In this document: positions 8,325 through 17,293 of the stretch, in pieces
How the letters are laid out: each line of letters begins with the position of its first letter
Position numbering within the stretch: position 1 is the first letter of the stretch
NCBI GenBank assembly: GCA_037190485.1
Contig: JBBCJB010000003.1
Span: forward strand, 211,476 to 275,475
Length of the DNA stretch: 64,000 nucleotides
Direction of reading: 5' to 3'
DNA from: Parapedobacter sp037190485
GTDB taxonomy: Bacteria; Bacteroidota; Bacteroidia; Sphingobacteriales; Sphingobacteriaceae
The notes under the pieces: model-generated
Database searches by the model: none
What the model saw: only the letters and a program-made list of their open reading frames with translations
What the model was told of the DNA's origin: nothing
Program-made: the position numbers and the translations under genes

Positions 8325-9177
8325 GCCCTTGATAGATTTCCCAAGCTTCGGCCGGCGTGGCACCGTGGTGGATCATCTGCATGAATGCATGGACGATCCG
8401 TGACGGATTGGGGTGTTGGTAGATATTGCGTCCATAGACCAGGCCCTTGGCCCCTTGCTCAAGGTAACCGTGGCTACGCTCGAACAGCGTTTTCAGGTCG
8501 GCTTTGCCGCCTCCCCTAACCAACACCGGGCAACGCGCGGCCTCGACCACCTCGTGGTAATCTTCGACATGGTCGGTCGGGTCGGCCTTGATCACATCCG
8601 CGCCCAATTCGCGCGCTTGGCGGACCAGCGGCACGATGAGCTGCTTATTGCCGTCCACCTGGTACCCGCCACGCCCGTCATTGCCCTTCATCACGAGCGG
8701 CTCGATCATCATGGGCATGCCGTATCGCTCGCATACACCCCGCAAGCGGCTGATGTTGCGCATGCTGGCACGGTGCAGACCGGGTTCGCCGGGCAATAAC
8801 AGCAGGTTAACGACAATGCAGGCCGCGTCCATGCGCAGGGCCTCCAGGATGGGCTCCTCGTCATTCTGCAATTCGCTGAACATCACGTTGTGCGTCATCG
8901 CGTTGTACGGATTCCCATAGTCCACGCGCATGACCAGTGCGGGCTTCTGCTTTCCCGGGAGCCGCTGGAGGATATCACTTTGTCCATAATTGGTCTGTAT
9001 GGCATCCGGCCCGGCGTCGGACAAGCTTTTAATGACAGCCTCCATATTTTCGAGGCCATCCAGGAATGCATATTCGTTGAATATGCCGTGGTCCACCGCG
9101 ACATCCAGGCACCTGCCCGACGCATTGAACATGCGTTTCAGGCGTACTTTCGTTGATTCGTACATCGTTATTAACAT
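8308..9177 (-). CDS. class I aldolase, DhnA/LsrF/FbaB type
   Basis: 289 residues of the DeoC/LacD/DhnA TIM-barrel class. The N-terminal NASGRCLDVAVDHGIFNEYA is the family's DHG segment. MPMMIEPLVMKG, ELGADVIKADPTD with the likely Schiff-base Lys, VLVRGGGK, and GAKGLVYGRNIYQH are the remaining active-site strands. Relatives include archaeal-type fructose-bisphosphate aldolase, LsrF, and sulfofructose-phosphate or tagatose-bisphosphate aldolases. The Lys favours retro-aldol chemistry on a ketose phosphate, giving a triose phosphate and an aldehyde for the neighbouring dehydrogenases. An ATG at 9165 is an alternative start. It sits six bases after the GlpD-like gene and overlaps the ALDH gene. 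Confidence 0.85.
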   Translation of the reverse strand: MLITMYESTKVRLKRMFNASGRCLDVAVDHGIFNEYAFLDGLENMEAVIKSLSDAGPDAIQTNYGQSDILQRLPGKQKPALVMRVDYGNPYNAMTHNVMFSELQNDEEPILEALRMDAACIVVNLLLLPGEPGLHRASMRNISRLRGVCERYGMPMMIEPLVMKGNDGRGGYQVDGNKQLIVPLVRQARELGADVIKADPTDHVEDYHEVVEAARCPVLVRGGGKADLKTLFERSHGYLEQGAKGLVYGRNIYQHPNPSRIVHAFMQMIHHGATPAEAWEIYQGHGNGN

Positions 9178-9182
9178 TTTGA

Positions 9183-10889
9183 TTAAAATTCCAGTTGGTG
9201 GTTTTTATATAACAATTCCTTGGTGCGGTCTATTTCCTTCCGCTCGCTCCCGGCCGTGCCGTTCACACGGCAAAGGATATGCGCCAATTCCTCCAAGACG
9301 GCCGCGTCCGCCCGTCCGGTGAACGCGATTACCGTACGCCGCAACAGCAGGTCGTCAAGGTGTTGCACGTGCTCGAAAAGGATCAAGTATTCGATTTCCC
9401 GAACCGTGTAATCGGGCAGATGCACCAATGGTCGGTCGTTGCCGTCCGCGCAGTAGCGGCATACCTCGATGGCCAAGGTACCGTAGCGTTCAAGCAGCAC
9501 CCGGCCACGTACCCCGTCGATGCCCGGAAATCGCGTCTGCAATCGCATTAGCCAAGCCTCCGTCGCTTGGGCCGTTTCCGGAAAATCCTTACCGCCACCG
9601 ATGGGCATCGTTTCGCTGCGGGATGCAAATGGCTTATCCAAGTGGGATGCGACTTTCGCGGCGACCAACTCGGCAAACGCCCGGAACGTCGTCCATTTAC
9701 CCCCTACCAGGGAATAAACCGGATAATGCCTATCTGGATCCGCGTCGAGTTCGCGTATGCTGTGATCGCGCGATATCCGCGCGGTGACATGGGCTTCGCT
9801 GCTGGGCAGCGGCCTCACGCCACAGAACCGGAAAACGATTTCCGATCGATCGATGACAATGTGCGGGAATACCTGCCTTACGGCCTCTACCATGTAATCC
9901 ACTTCCCAGTCTTCGCAAACCGCTTCATCGGGGTGCTGGATCCGAACGTCGGTCGACCCCACCAGTACCTTGCCATGGATCGGGAACAGGATGCAGATAC
10001 GGCCTTCGGCGTTCTCATAGAACAGCATCTCCCCTTTGGTGGCCTCATAGAGCGCTGGATTATCGATGACCAGGTGCGAGCCCTTGGTACCGCCGATGAA
10101 GTTGGTTCCGGCTTGGAGACCATGGTTCGTAACATCGACCCACGCTCCCGTCGCGTTTACCACCAGCTGGGGATATACGGTGAACCGCAGGCCTGAAATC
10201 CCATCGTGGAGGGCGACACCTTCGGGCCCATCTTTCCCTTCCAGCGTGCAATAATTCAATATCGCAGCGGCGTCGTGGCAGGCCAGCGCGTCATTGACAA
10301 GCTCCACGCAAAGCCGTTCGGGGTAAGAAATCCATGCGTCATGATAGGTCGCCGTGGCCACGATGGCTGGATTGAGTTCGGGACGGAAACGCAATGCCGA
10401 CTGGCGGGAACGCAAGTAGTGCCGAGGCATGGTACGCTCGCGGCGCGTGTACCAGTCATAGGCACTTAATCCGATCTTGACCAAAAGTGCACCCCGATTG
10501 ACCGATTTACCGTCAAGCCCAAGGAAAACCTTCCCCGCATTCCATAATCCCGAAAGCCAATCATACACCGGTATGGTGGTGGCCAGCGGTTTAACATAAT
10601 GCGGTGCATTCCGCAACAGGAGGTTACGTTCTTTCAGGCTTTCACGCACGAGACGGGTTTCCCGGTTTTCCAGGTAACGCAGCCCGCCATGGATCATCCG
10701 GGATGGCGCCGAACTGGCCCCTGCGGCGATATCATCCCTTTCGATTAGCAAGGCATCGATGCCCTGTAGCGCAAGCTCGCGGAATACACCGACGCCATTG
10801 ATGCCTGCACCGACGATCAGCACAGGCACGTGCGGATCTCGCCGCAACCTTGAAATGGTCGCAGCCCGTATTGTGTCGTGTCCGTCCAT
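9183..10889 (-). CDS. FAD-dependent dehydrogenase, GlpD/EryB-like
   Basis: 568 residues of the glycerol-3-phosphate dehydrogenase family. The N-terminal VLIVGAGINGVGVFRELALQ is the dinucleotide fold, followed by IERDDIAAGASSAPSRMIHG and GLRYLE. GSTDVRIQHPDE, RFCGVRPLP and VYSLVGGKWTTFRAFAE mark the DAO domain. The last 130 residues are the helical C-terminal domain. Enzymes of this type take electrons from a polyol phosphate to the quinone pool at the membrane; EryB, which oxidises erythritol 4-phosphate, is a homologue. It lies between a kinase and an aldolase rather than with glpK/glpF, so it probably oxidises the phosphorylated product of the FGGY kinase. Plain glycerol-3-phosphate cannot be excluded. 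Confidence 0.87.
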   Translation of the reverse strand: MDGHDTIRAATISRLRRDPHVPVLIVGAGINGVGVFRELALQGIDALLIERDDIAAGASSAPSRMIHGGLRYLENRETRLVRESLKERNLLLRNAPHYVKPLATTIPVYDWLSGLWNAGKVFLGLDGKSVNRGALLVKIGLSAYDWYTRRERTMPRHYLRSRQSALRFRPELNPAIVATATYHDAWISYPERLCVELVNDALACHDAAAILNYCTLEGKDGPEGVALHDGISGLRFTVYPQLVVNATGAWVDVTNHGLQAGTNFIGGTKGSHLVIDNPALYEATKGEMLFYENAEGRICILFPIHGKVLVGSTDVRIQHPDEAVCEDWEVDYMVEAVRQVFPHIVIDRSEIVFRFCGVRPLPSSEAHVTARISRDHSIRELDADPDRHYPVYSLVGGKWTTFRAFAELVAAKVASHLDKPFASRSETMPIGGGKDFPETAQATEAWLMRLQTRFPGIDGVRGRVLLERYGTLAIEVCRYCADGNDRPLVHLPDYTVREIEYLILFEHVQHLDDLLLRRTVIAFTGRADAAVLEELAHILCRVNGTAGSERKEIDRTKELLYKNHQLEF

Positions 10890-10891
10890 CG

Positions 10892-12706
10892 TTAATCCGT
10901 GATTATGCCGTAACGTCCGGGGAAAGGTGGAAGCGAAAGCGGCACCTCCGCATTTTTACCGTATTCATAATGGGGATTGGTGCCGATCCGGTGTACAACG
11001 TGTTCTCCACCGTTGTTGAAGATACGCATCGTTGGGATCGCATTCTTATGGAGTTTGATGGGAAAAGCCTCCCGCGGGTTTTCCAGCCTGTGGAAGTAGT
11101 TCCCGGTGATGGTCATGTTCGCTCCCCCCTCATCGATGTAAATCCCGCTGTTGATGGTATAGCCGCCGAAGATGTCGTGGATGAAGTTATCGTGGATGAC
11201 CGTTCCGGGCTGGTTGCCCACGGCATAGATGCCCGCGCCATCCGAGAGGTAGCGCATGCCATGGCTGATGTGATTCCAGGCCATGGTATTGCTGTAACAA
11301 TTCGTGGGTACGAGGACGGTATCGGTACCCCAATACCATCCTACACTGATGCCGCAGTACGGGAAGTCCTTGATCCGGTTGTGGTCGATCCGGTTGTTGT
11401 GGGCGTAACCCACCCAGATGCCCACCGCGCCCAGGTCGGTTGTCCCGAACTGTTCGATGCGGTTGTTGCGGATTAGGTTATGGTGCGAAACACGGGTCGA
11501 ATCGGCATAATCCAGGTGCAGGGGGTGTCCTTTGCCAAGGTAGGCCCGTCGGTAACCGATCTGCAGGACATTGCTTCCCACATCGTGGAACCGATTGGAC
11601 TCGATGACATTGTAAGCGCAGCCATCACCGAGAGCGATGGCGCCTTCGCCCAGGTTCCTGAACGTACACCTAGTGACCTGGCTGTTCTCCACCCACTCCA
11701 GCAGCAACGCCGCCGGTGGGGCGAATACCGAATCGGTGCGCCCCGTACCCCAGAAGCCGGCTTGCAGGCCCTTGCGCTCCGTTGCGGTCATGTGCCATTC
11801 GCTCCCTTCGAATGTTATCCCTTCCAAGCGGAAATCCCGGACAGGTTCCCCTTTTTGCCCGCGGACGATGAGCAGTTCCGTGGGCCCGGGGTATTCAAAC
11901 GTCAGGCCCGAGGGATCATCGACCGAGTAATAGTATAACTGCCCTTTTTCCGTATCCAGGAACCACTCGCCTTCCTCATCCAGGAATTCCCTGGCATTTT
12001 CCAGGTGGATGCGGTCGTAAGACCGGATCTTGGTATGGCTGGCCTCGCTGCCCGGGTGCGTAGCGGTAACCAAGCGTTTTCCCATGGGATCGATACGTTC
12101 GATGAGTTGCCTATTCCAGTGCCACACGCCCGTGGCATGGAGCTCCGCCCCCCTAATCCGCGCAAACGCGGAAGGCAGCCTGTCGGCGAAAAAGATCTCA
12201 CGGCTACCGAAATCCACGGAGTCCGGCGACAACCAATCCCCTGCATTGGGAAACCGCGCACGCACGGCACGCTGTCGATTGACGAAGAGTTGGTTGAAGC
12301 TTTCGTCCACGGCACAACGCCAAGTATTGCGCCCCACGGCGCGCCATTGTCCATCCAACAGCCTATTACCGCTTATCACAGTCTCCGCATCCTCGCTACC
12401 ACGCCAACTGACCTGGCTCCATTTCGCGAACGGGGTCGAGGAGCCTGCCTTCACGCCTTCCGGCAATCGAAACATGCCACCTGAAAACTGCAAGACCAAT
12501 GCATCACCACCGGGTTGCTTCCCCAGGAAACCAATGGCTTCAGCAATCGAGCCAAAAGGTTCGTCGCGGGTTCCGTCGGCACCTGGGCTTCCCGACGGGG
12601 AGAGGTAAACGATCGTGGCCTGCCCTTTTGCGCAGACCGCGGACAATGTGCATGCCACGACCAGCGTAACAACCTTACCAATTATGGATTTCATCATGTT
12701 CTTCAT
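10892..12706 (-). CDS. secreted right-handed beta-helix protein, GH141-like
   Basis: 604 residues from the ATG at 12706 (alternatives 12697 and 12694; an ATG-like start at 12724 would overlap the symporter stop). A signal peptide (KSIIGKVVTLVVACTLSAVC) is followed by VYLSPSGSPGADGT and DEPFGSIAEA, a typical entry to surface beta-helix enzymes. The middle has NQLFVNRQRAVRARFPNAGD and EEGEWFLDTEKGQLYYY. The helix coils include GIWVGYAHNNRIDHNRI, SDGAGIYAVGNQPGTVIHDN and GIYIDEGGANMTITGNYF. This layout is reminiscent of GH141 (fucosidase/xylanase) and related beta-helix hydrolases, but I cannot assign the catalytic residues. It is the only predicted exported glycan-active enzyme in the operon. 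Confidence 0.78.
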   Translation of the reverse strand: MKNMMKSIIGKVVTLVVACTLSAVCAKGQATIVYLSPSGSPGADGTRDEPFGSIAEAIGFLGKQPGGDALVLQFSGGMFRLPEGVKAGSSTPFAKWSQVSWRGSEDAETVISGNRLLDGQWRAVGRNTWRCAVDESFNQLFVNRQRAVRARFPNAGDWLSPDSVDFGSREIFFADRLPSAFARIRGAELHATGVWHWNRQLIERIDPMGKRLVTATHPGSEASHTKIRSYDRIHLENAREFLDEEGEWFLDTEKGQLYYYSVDDPSGLTFEYPGPTELLIVRGQKGEPVRDFRLEGITFEGSEWHMTATERKGLQAGFWGTGRTDSVFAPPAALLLEWVENSQVTRCTFRNLGEGAIALGDGCAYNVIESNRFHDVGSNVLQIGYRRAYLGKGHPLHLDYADSTRVSHHNLIRNNRIEQFGTTDLGAVGIWVGYAHNNRIDHNRIKDFPYCGISVGWYWGTDTVLVPTNCYSNTMAWNHISHGMRYLSDGAGIYAVGNQPGTVIHDNFIHDIFGGYTINSGIYIDEGGANMTITGNYFHRLENPREAFPIKLHKNAIPTMRIFNNGGEHVVHRIGTNPHYEYGKNAEVPLSLPPFPGRYGIITD

Positions 12707-12720
12707 TTTACAACAGACTA

Positions 12721-14274
12721 TCAATTAAAAATCAAATAAAGGGATACCATGATCACCGCCAGCACACCCCAACCCCATTTGAGCGAATTCGAAAACCGAT
12801 GCCCAGCAAACTGGCGCCGCTCGAAAATCGGCCGTTCACGGCCATCCATATCCGGAAAACGGTAGGACAGCGCAACAAGCAGTACGCTCAGGGACACGAA
12901 GAGGTAAAACGAGATCAAAAAGAAATTGGGATAGAATTCGCGGCTGGGATACTGTGACAGGTACAATATACTAATAACCACACAGGGTATGTTGCCGACG
13001 ATCAGCGTGTAGAATGCGGCCTTCGAGGATATCTTCTTCCAGAAAATGCCCCAGATGAACACCGCCACCAGCGACGGACAGAGAAACGAAAAGATCGCAT
13101 TCACCTTTTCAAACAGGTTGAAGCCTTCCACGCGGTCCAATCCAACGGCGATTACCATGGCCAAGCAGGCCAACGTACCCATGACCAGCCGTCCTTGCGT
13201 CACGGATGGCTCCTGTGTGGAATGGGTGAAATTGGGCAGGATGTCTAGCGTAAAGACCGTGCTACCGGAATTGTACATGGAGGTCAGCGTACCCACCAGT
13301 GCGGCGATAAGCACCCCCACGGCCAATCCGGCCAACCCGTGGGGAAGGTATCGGTAAATCAACTCCAAGAACGCATCGTCGGGGTTACTGAGTTCGGGCA
13401 GGAGCACCTTGGCCAGGATCCCCGGCAGGATGAACAACAGGGGTACCAACAATTTCAGGTAACTGAGGAAGAGTACGCCCTTTTTCCCCTCATCCAGGCT
13501 CTTGCTGCCCAATGCGGTCTGTACGATGTTCTGGTTGGCGCACCAATACCAGATGGACATGATGGGGTAACCGAAAACGATAGCTTGCCAAGGATAAGCA
13601 GCGTCATCCCCCGGGCGCAGCAGTTTCCAATAATCGACGTCGAGCTTCTCCTTGAATATGCTCCAATCCGTGACATCCACCAGCGCGACGTAACCGATGA
13701 AGACGCAGACGAATACCATGACCACAGATTGGAAGGAATCGGTATAAGCCACGGCCTTCAAACCGCCCGAGATGGTGAAACTCATGGAAAACAGCGTCAT
13801 CAATACCACACACTGCCAAACGGGGAACCCAATCAGCTGGCTGACCAGCATCGAGCCCGCATACAGTACCGAACCGGCACCGATGGCTATCTGGAGGAAT
13901 ACGATCCAGGACAACGCCTTTCGACAGGATTCATCGTAACGACGCAACATGAACTGCGGCATGGTCTTGATATCGTAGCGCACATAATAAGGCAGGAACA
14001 CGAGGCTGAACAGGAGGATATACAACCAAGCGAACCATTGGAAGTTGCACGCTACCATGCCGTAGGTGTAAGCCAATCCACAGGTGCTGATGATGTTCAA
14101 CGGACTGATGTTCGTGCCGAATATCGAAAGCCCAACCGTAGGCCACGTGAGCGATTTACCGGCCAGGAACAGGTCGCTGCTTTTCTTCTGCCGGTTGGTG
14201 AAACTGACGAACAACCCGACAGCCAGCAAGGCCAGCAGGTAAAAAACGATGATGACGGTATCCAGGCTATTCAT
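12721..14274 (-). CDS. sodium:solute symporter (SSS family)
   Basis: 517 residues from the ATG at 14274, which overlaps the FAD oxidoreductase stop by eight bases; an upstream start at 14325 would give an odd hydrophilic extension. About 13 hydrophobic segments are visible, beginning SLDTVIIVFYLLALLAVGLF. The family motif region FLAGKSLTWPTVGLSIFGTN and the segment after it (NISPLNIISTCGLAYTYG) correspond to the sodium-binding first repeat of SGLT/PutP-like carriers. It would carry the small sugar or acid released in the periplasm across the inner membrane with sodium, complementing SusC/SusD at the outer membrane. Substrate not determinable. Confidence 0.93.
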   Translation of the reverse strand: MNSLDTVIIVFYLLALLAVGLFVSFTNRQKKSSDLFLAGKSLTWPTVGLSIFGTNISPLNIISTCGLAYTYGMVACNFQWFAWLYILLFSLVFLPYYVRYDIKTMPQFMLRRYDESCRKALSWIVFLQIAIGAGSVLYAGSMLVSQLIGFPVWQCVVLMTLFSMSFTISGGLKAVAYTDSFQSVVMVFVCVFIGYVALVDVTDWSIFKEKLDVDYWKLLRPGDDAAYPWQAIVFGYPIMSIWYWCANQNIVQTALGSKSLDEGKKGVLFLSYLKLLVPLLFILPGILAKVLLPELSNPDDAFLELIYRYLPHGLAGLAVGVLIAALVGTLTSMYNSGSTVFTLDILPNFTHSTQEPSVTQGRLVMGTLACLAMVIAVGLDRVEGFNLFEKVNAIFSFLCPSLVAVFIWGIFWKKISSKAAFYTLIVGNIPCVVISILYLSQYPSREFYPNFFLISFYLFVSLSVLLVALSYRFPDMDGRERPIFERRQFAGHRFSNSLKWGWGVLAVIMVSLYLIFN

Positions 14275-15736
14275 CGGCGAGGTATTCCTTAAGTTCCTGA
14301 TCGGGTGGATAAGCCAGCTGCACATGCACTTGGCTCAACTTTGCGCGAAGGGATTCCGCATCGATGGACGTAAATGCGCAACCGGACCGGGCCGCGATCG
14401 ATGCGGCAATCCCAGCCGCCTGCCCGAGCTGCATCATGGTCCGGCTTAACCGGCAACTGGAGGCGGCGAGCGACGAAAACCCGGCCGCCCGCGATGCCAC
14501 CAACAGATTGCTGAACCCCTTGGGGATCAAGCAGCGGAACGGGACACCATACGGTTCGTCGAGTTCGCGGCAACCCGCCCTTCCGGTTTCCTTACCGTGC
14601 GTATCCATCGGATGGTCGGCAATGGTGATGATATCCGGATGTGACTGTCGGGTAAGCCCGAGCAACAGGTCGTGCTGCGTCAACTGGTATTCGGCGAGCA
14701 CCCTCCTGCTTTCACGCACACCAAGGCGCGGAGCCAACCACTTGATGACCAGGTTACGATAGGGCGGATACGCCGATTGGATATGCCGGAAATGCGCATG
14801 CACGCGTTTCCGGCATTCCGCGTAAGCATCGGCATACGAGCCATACGCCTGGAATTGTTCGCCGTCCATGGTGGGCAACATATTGACATTGAAATCGCCA
14901 TCGGGATACTGGACAATACTGGCTACCGGAAAATCGTCCGCCCACCAGCACGCCCCGGGCTGCCCTTCCGGGTCGGTCAGGGGGGCTTCCGATATCGGCC
15001 CATCGGGTTTACCGATCCGGTAGATCAACGACACGCCATTCAGCTTGCGCGTTGCCAGCTCGGGGGCAGCGGGTTCACCGTATGCCGCCCTACCCTCCTG
15101 CCCCTGCAACAAGGTCGCGCCCGCGGCTTCGCATAGGTAGGCGTTGTCCGTCGCATCGATGTAATGGCCGGCTTCGACGATTGCCCCATCAGCAAGCTCG
15201 ACGGAACGTATGGTTCCCTGCCCCGCCAGGTTTACCCGTGAAAACGTGGTTCCGGTTCGGACCGTAACCGTCGGCTGCTCCGCCAGCAGGGCGCCAATGA
15301 CAGCTTGGTAGGCCGACGGGTCGAACGGCACCCCATGCCAGTGCTCCCTGACATAGGCTTCGTTCGCAATGCCCGTACCGGACCCATGACGCAACAGCGT
15401 GTCGGTGTAACGCAGGGTCGGATCGATGACCAGCTCGGCACCGGGATGAAGCGGGTGCTCCCCACGTTCCAATTGCCATTTGCGATGGACATTGAACCGG
15501 TAAATGCCGACCCCATGGCGCATCCCCTTCAACCTTTTATAGATCTCGAAAGGTATGCCTGTACCCCCGACACCCATCTCCCAGACATTGACGCCCCCGA
15601 TAGCCGCATTCCCGCCCAATGTATCCTGCTTCTCGATAAGCAGCACATCGAGTCCTTCACGGCCGGCTGCCAGCGCGGTGCCTATGCCGCCGCTCCCGGC
15701 GCCAACGATCAGTAAATCGACTTTACGTGCTTCCAT
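14267..15736 (-). CDS. FAD-dependent oxidoreductase (FAD_oxidored family)
   Basis: 489 residues. KVDLLIVGAGSGGIGTALAA is the FAD dinucleotide fold, followed by LIEKQDTLGGNAAIGG, the second part of the flavin site, then a YIDATDNAYLCEAAGA segment typical of PF12831-like flavoproteins, and a C-terminal NLLVASRAAGFSSLAASSCRL with the closing ribityl-contact region. Such proteins recur in Bacteroidota carbohydrate loci, where they are thought to oxidise sugars, but few are characterised. No signal peptide is seen. It is co-transcribed with the symporter downstream and the SDR genes upstream (23-base gap). Confidence 0.85.
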   Translation of the reverse strand: MEARKVDLLIVGAGSGGIGTALAAGREGLDVLLIEKQDTLGGNAAIGGVNVWEMGVGGTGIPFEIYKRLKGMRHGVGIYRFNVHRKWQLERGEHPLHPGAELVIDPTLRYTDTLLRHGSGTGIANEAYVREHWHGVPFDPSAYQAVIGALLAEQPTVTVRTGTTFSRVNLAGQGTIRSVELADGAIVEAGHYIDATDNAYLCEAAGATLLQGQEGRAAYGEPAAPELATRKLNGVSLIYRIGKPDGPISEAPLTDPEGQPGACWWADDFPVASIVQYPDGDFNVNMLPTMDGEQFQAYGSYADAYAECRKRVHAHFRHIQSAYPPYRNLVIKWLAPRLGVRESRRVLAEYQLTQHDLLLGLTRQSHPDIITIADHPMDTHGKETGRAGCRELDEPYGVPFRCLIPKGFSNLLVASRAAGFSSLAASSCRLSRTMMQLGQAAGIAASIAARSGCAFTSIDAESLRAKLSQVHVQLAYPPDQELKEYLADE

Positions 15737-15759
15737 GGTGTTTCCCTTGAAATCGAATC

Positions 15760-16488
15760 CTAATATGGTAAAATTTCCTGTACGAGCGGGAGGACCGTAA
15801 GTTCGGGGATTACCAGATGGTTTGGCAGGCTACAGATATCCCACACGATATCGCCCAACTGCCCCGGGCTGATCATCTGGGAAGCCAACTCGTTCGATGG
15901 CCGATCCAGGTTGGCATTCCGCTGGAAATCGGTTGCCCCCCAAGACGGAATCAACGCCGTGGCACGCACCTGGAAAGGCCGCATCTCCACATAAAGCGAA
16001 CGGGTGAATTGATCCAGTCCGGCTTTTGCGGCCGCATAGATGCCCCACCCCTCCCAGGCCTGCACCGAGCATATCGACGAAATGTTGATGATCGTCCCAC
16101 TCCGCTGCCGCTTCATCAGTTCGGCGGCGCGTTTGCTTCCCAATATGGCAGATGTCAGGTTGGTATCGATGACTTCCCGGATGTCCGTGTCGGAAAACTT
16201 GGTGATCGGCGAAATCCGGAGTGCCCCCCCGGCATTGTTCACCAGGATATCCAAACGTCCGTCCGCTTCGTTGATCCGTTCGATCACCCGATCCCAATCC
16301 GCAGAGCTCGTGGCATCCGCAACGACCGGCGTAGCCCCGGTTTCGCGGGCCACTTCGCCGAGGCGTTCGCCATTACGTGCGGTGATCCAAACCTTACATC
16401 CCTTTTCTGCCAACACCTTGGCGATCCCGGCTCCAAAACCGGAAGATCCGCCGGTAACCAATGCAACCTGATTCGTTAACTCACTCAT
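15760..16488 (-). CDS. SDR family oxidoreductase
   Basis: 242 residues, classical short-chain dehydrogenase/reductase. VALVTGGSSGFGAGIAKVLA is the TGxxxGxG cofactor motif, DILVNNAGG the NNAG motif, and TIINISSICS with GIYAAAKAGLDQ supply the catalytic Ser and Tyr-x3-Lys. The ITARN after beta-2 suggests NADP preference. The C-terminus VIPELTVLPLVQEILPY is the usual substrate-loop end. It is the second of two SDRs in a row and probably oxidises or reduces a hydroxyl of the sugar substrate. The exact reaction is unknown. Confidence 0.9.
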   Translation of the reverse strand: MSELTNQVALVTGGSSGFGAGIAKVLAEKGCKVWITARNGERLGEVARETGATPVVADATSSADWDRVIERINEADGRLDILVNNAGGALRISPITKFSDTDIREVIDTNLTSAILGSKRAAELMKRQRSGTIINISSICSVQAWEGWGIYAAAKAGLDQFTRSLYVEMRPFQVRATALIPSWGATDFQRNANLDRPSNELASQMISPGQLGDIVWDICSLPNHLVIPELTVLPLVQEILPY

Positions 16489-16534
16489 AAACTTATATAA
16501 TTCACAATATTTCCACTAAATCCTTTTTAAGCGC

Positions 16535-17293
16535 TCAGAACGTATTTCCACCGTTGACGGCAAGCCGCTGCCCGGTGATAAAGGACGCCCCTTCACCGGC
16601 CAAGAACACGACGGCATCGGCAAGTTCGCGTGGTGTACCCATGCGTGCGAGCGGCACACCGATGCGATAAGCCTCCAATTCGGCATGCGCCGTGCCTGCA
16701 TGCCGTTCCACGGGAATCCACCCTGGTTCCACCAGGTTCACCTGGATCCCGAAGGGCCCCAATTCACTCGCCCATGCCCGGGTCGCTCCCAACATGGCCG
16801 CTTTCGCGGCCACGTAGTGGCTGAACCTGGGGTTACCCAATTCGACGACTTCACTGCCGATGTTGATTATCCGACCGAATTTTCGCGCTTTCATTTCCGG
16901 CAGGAGCTCCTGCAACAACAGGAAAGGTGCCTTCAGGAAAAAATCCAGCTGCGCGCGGTAATCCTCCCATCGCTGCTCCTCCAGCGAGCGTAACGGCTGT
17001 GGACCGGTGGCGTTGTTGACCAGGACGTCCGGCGTGCCGTAAACCTCCCGGATCCGGCCAACCATTCCCTTGACCTCATCCCAATCCGTCACATCGGCCC
17101 TGAATGCCGCCGCGACGCCACCGCCGTCCATGATCCGCGCCACGACCTCATCGGCCTGCCCGCGGTTACGGCTATAATTCACCGCTACGGCGAATCCATT
17201 ATCCGCCAAGCGTTCCGCGATGGCGGCCCCCAGTCCGCGGGATGCACCGGTGACGAGTGCCACGCGTTTCCGGATACCGCTCCCCTCCATCAT
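16535..17293 (-). CDS. SDR family oxidoreductase
   Basis: 252 residues, FabG-like SDR. RVALVTGASRGLGAAIAERL is the cofactor site and NYSRNRGQADEV the NADP-type loop. DVLVNNATGPQP carries NNA with T in place of G. The active site is IINIGSEVVE plus HYVAAKAAMLG. EPGWIPVERHAG and the C-terminal ITGQRLAVNGGNTF follow the FabG pattern. Its start codon overlaps the TIM-barrel stop by four bases (ATGA type), so the two are translationally coupled. The very different substrate loops of the two SDRs argue that they act on different positions or intermediates. Confidence 0.9.
   Translation of the reverse strand: MMEGSGIRKRVALVTGASRGLGAAIAERLADNGFAVAVNYSRNRGQADEVVARIMDGGGVAAAFRADVTDWDEVKGMVGRIREVYGTPDVLVNNATGPQPLRSLEEQRWEDYRAQLDFFLKAPFLLLQELLPEMKARKFGRIINIGSEVVELGNPRFSHYVAAKAAMLGATRAWASELGPFGIQVNLVEPGWIPVERHAGTAHAELEAYRIGVPLARMGTPRELADAVVFLAGEGASFITGQRLAVNGGNTF

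Noticed and set aside
13339..14292. 317-codon plus-strand frame over the symporter
   Set aside because: Antisense shadow of the SSS gene: low-complexity Gln/Arg composition and no domain.
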